DNA from: Bacteroidetes bacterium GWA2_31_9b
GTDB taxonomy: Bacteria; Bacteroidota; Bacteroidia; Bacteroidales; UBA12077
Direction: 5' to 3'
Length of the DNA: 8,043 nucleotides
NCBI GenBank assembly: GCA_001769005.1
Contig: MENE01000125.1
Location: forward strand, 17,088-25,130
Positions 6,428 through 8,043 of this stretch are shown here, in pieces (the stretch's first letter is position 1; the number at the start of each line of letters is the position of its first letter). The position numbers were made by a program, and so were the translations under genes. The notes beneath the pieces were generated by a model. That model had not been told where the DNA came from. It made no database searches and saw nothing but the letters and a program-made list of their open reading frames with translations.

Positions 6428-7699
6428 ATGAAATTTCAGCTGATATTTCCAAAATGGAATAAGCTTCCAGGTCAAACTACATTTAATTTACCACCTCATG
6501 GTGCAACAGTATTTGCTGCTACAATTCCAAGCGATGTAGAAGTAGAATTTATAGATGAGAATCTTGAGGAAATGCGTTATGATGATAATGTTGATTTTGT
6601 TGGTATTTCAATGCTACTTACCACACAAGTAAAGCGTGGATGGGCTATAGCCGACGAATATCGCAAACGTGGAAAGAAAGTTATTTTTGGAGGTATTTCA
6701 ACCATGTTGCATGCCGAAGAAACATTATTGCATGCCGATTCGGTATTTCTAGGCGAAGCCGAAGGTCATATTGAACAAGTGTTTAATGATTTCAAAAAAA
6801 ATCAGCTTAAGCAAATATATAACCATATGAATGATTTACCAGCGATTGAAACCGTTGGCCCTGCTCGAAGAAGTATTTTAAATAGGGATTTATATTACCA
6901 TAAAGGTGTTCAAATGGTTGATCTGTTTCATGCTTCGCGTGGTTGTAAGTATAGTTGTTATCCTTGTGCTGTTTCTTATTTAGGTGGCAGAAAATTCAGG
7001 CCTCGTCCAATTGACAGAGTTATTGAAGAACTTGAAACAATTGATAACAATCGATTATTTATTGTTGATAATTCATTGGCTCAGGATACAGAATGGGAAA
7101 AAGAATTATTCAAAGCAATGATTCCAATGAAAAAGAAATGGTGTAGCCATACCATTGAAGATAAACCTGAAATCCTTGATTTAGCTGCACAAGCTGGAGC
7201 ATGGTATGTATATCAAGCCGTATTCGATACTTCTGATTATATTAAAGAACGTGTTAAACGTTACCATGATTATGGCATTGGTGTTGAAGGCACCATTCTT
7301 CTTGGATTAGATGATCAAACCGAAGATGACATTAAACGATTAATAGATTTCTTACTCGAAATTGATCTTGATTTAGCTGAGTTTACTGTTCTTGCTCCAT
7401 TCCCTCACACAAAAGCATACGACGACTTACGTAAACAGAATCGAATATTTGATAACGATTGGAATCATTACAATGCCGGTCAGGTAGTTTATCATCCAAA
7501 ACATATGTCTGCTGAGCGTTTACAAGAACTATATCAATATGCTTGGGATACTTTTTATAAGGATGAAACACAAGAAGAAAAAATGTTTAAACTCCTTAAA
7601 AAGATTGTATCACGAGAAATTGAAGATGGAACATTTAGAAAACGTCGTCAGGATCTTTCAGGAATGAGTTTTGGCAAACAAGTAGCACGAAATATTTAA
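6428..7699 (+). CDS. B12-binding domain radical SAM enzyme
   Basis: A 423-residue two-domain enzyme. Residues about 1-125 form a cobalamin-binding-like Rossmann domain (VDFVGISMLLTTQ, then KVIFGGISTMLHAEE, then VFLGEAEG); it lacks the DxHxxG motif, as do most radical SAM proteins of this class. The radical SAM core follows with the iron-sulfur cysteines Cys173, Cys177 and Cys180 (RGCKYSCYPCAV). GTILLGLDDQTEDD (288-301) and LAPFPHTKAYDDL (322-334) are standard for the barrel's later part. The tail (WNHYNAGQVVYHPKHM, 345-360) resembles the C-terminal part of hopanoid-methylase-like and DUF4070-type members. Such enzymes methylate unreactive carbons, or cyclise or rearrange substrates, and are oxygen-sensitive. 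It lies 36 bases after the sulfotransferase in the same direction, so it is likely co-transcribed. The family is clear; neither substrate nor reaction can be read from the sequence. HpnP, BchE and PhpK are relatives in architecture only. Confidence 0.92.
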   Translation: MKFQLIFPKWNKLPGQTTFNLPPHGATVFAATIPSDVEVEFIDENLEEMRYDDNVDFVGISMLLTTQVKRGWAIADEYRKRGKKVIFGGISTMLHAEETLLHADSVFLGEAEGHIEQVFNDFKKNQLKQIYNHMNDLPAIETVGPARRSILNRDLYYHKGVQMVDLFHASRGCKYSCYPCAVSYLGGRKFRPRPIDRVIEELETIDNNRLFIVDNSLAQDTEWEKELFKAMIPMKKKWCSHTIEDKPEILDLAAQAGAWYVYQAVFDTSDYIKERVKRYHDYGIGVEGTILLGLDDQTEDDIKRLIDFLLEIDLDLAEFTVLAPFPHTKAYDDLRKQNRIFDNDWNHYNAGQVVYHPKHMSAERLQELYQYAWDTFYKDETQEEKMFKLLKKIVSREIEDGTFRKRRQDLSGMSFGKQVARNI

Positions 7700-7722
7700 T
7701 AAATTATTTGAATTTTTTTAAC

Positions 7723-8043
7723 ATGAAAAGTAATTATCAAGATCAGGTATATAATTATAAAGGACTTTGGGATATACCATCAATGTGTGGTTTGAAAATT
7801 GTAAAAAAGTCAAATAAAACAATTGTTATTGCTACAGAATTATATGAGAATAATCCGGGAACATCTGTTGCTGATTGGAATACAAAACTTGCAAAAGAAT
7901 TGTGTGCGAAATATGAAATAGATCCCCAAAGTATAGTTTTTATAGAACATACACCCGATAAAGAAACAAAACTTAAATTTAATCTGGAATCATTTTTTCA
8001 GGTTAAATTTGATTTTGAAAACGATCAGTTTGTAAATCCAAAC
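7723..8043 (+). CDS. Hypothetical protein, C-terminus cut by window edge
   Basis: An open frame of 107 codons starts at the ATG at 7723 (MKSNYQDQVYNYKGLWDIPS) and runs off the window without a stop. It begins 23 bases after the radical SAM gene, in the same direction and with similar base composition, so it is probably the next gene of the operon. There is no signal peptide or membrane segment in the visible part. The central part alternates strand-like and helix-like stretches: KTIVIATELYENNPGTS, then a helix with ADWNTKLAKELCAKY, then SIVFIEHTPDKETKLKF. ELYENNPGTSV and FIEHTPD resemble small uncharacterised Bacteroidota proteins I have a vague memory of, with no known function. It does not resemble a dehydratase, thioesterase or carrier protein. 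That it is coding is well supported by codon pattern and spacing; the function is unknown. Confidence 0.72.
   Translation, partial: MKSNYQDQVYNYKGLWDIPSMCGLKIVKKSNKTIVIATELYENNPGTSVADWNTKLAKELCAKYEIDPQSIVFIEHTPDKETKLKFNLESFFQVKFDFENDQFVNPN

Noticed and set aside
7383..7571. 62-codon minus-strand frame within the radical SAM gene
   Set aside because: Antisense to conserved C-terminal motifs of the radical SAM enzyme, with no independent evidence.

Overview
The window looks like a chromosomal piece of a Bacteroidota genome. The evidence is very A+T-rich DNA (roughly two thirds A+T by eye), weak or absent Shine-Dalgarno sites, promoter-like TTTG / TAnnTTTG elements, and an aromatic ammonia-lyase of the type found in flexirubin and aryl-polyene pigment clusters of that phylum. 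A cobalamin-dependent radical SAM enzyme would fit an anaerobic or microaerophilic host, but that is inference. Nine protein genes are recognised. No RNA genes, insertion sequences or CRISPR arrays were seen.

Left half, minus strand (1-3068): an operon reading tyrosine/histidine-type ammonia-lyase (3068-1530), FabG-like 3-oxoacyl-ACP reductase (1512-784) and FabF-like ketosynthase (761 to beyond the window edge), with gaps of only 17 and 22 bases. This is the starter-unit and elongation core of an aryl-polyene pathway: tyrosine to p-coumarate, then rounds of condensation and beta-keto reduction on an acyl carrier protein. The dehydratase, further ketosynthases, ligase and the dialkylresorcinol genes expected in a full flexirubin cluster are not in this window and would have to lie to the left.

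Centre (3069-3468): a 400-base divergent intergenic region, extremely A+T-rich, which should hold promoters for both operons. A near-consensus Bacteroidota promoter faces right and contains a perfect 7-4-7 inverted repeat in its spacer. A weaker candidate faces left.

Right half, plus strand (3469-8043): a compact gene set of XRE-like helix-turn-helix protein, BtrH-like acyltransferase/cysteine-peptidase-fold protein, acyl carrier protein, PAPS-dependent sulfotransferase, B12-binding radical SAM enzyme, and the start of an unrecognised gene. The first two overlap (TAATG) and the others are 9 to 36 bases apart, so they are probably one transcript.

How they may work together: the left operon supplies reduced aryl-acyl chains. 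The right operon has its own carrier protein, an enzyme of a family known to move acyl groups off a carrier protein, and two tailoring enzymes (sulfation and radical chemistry). The combination of aryl-polyene core with BtrH + ACP + sulfotransferase + B12 radical SAM is the most interesting part of the window and may represent a tailored pigment or acyl-conjugate pathway. The alternative is that two unrelated operons happen to sit back to back.
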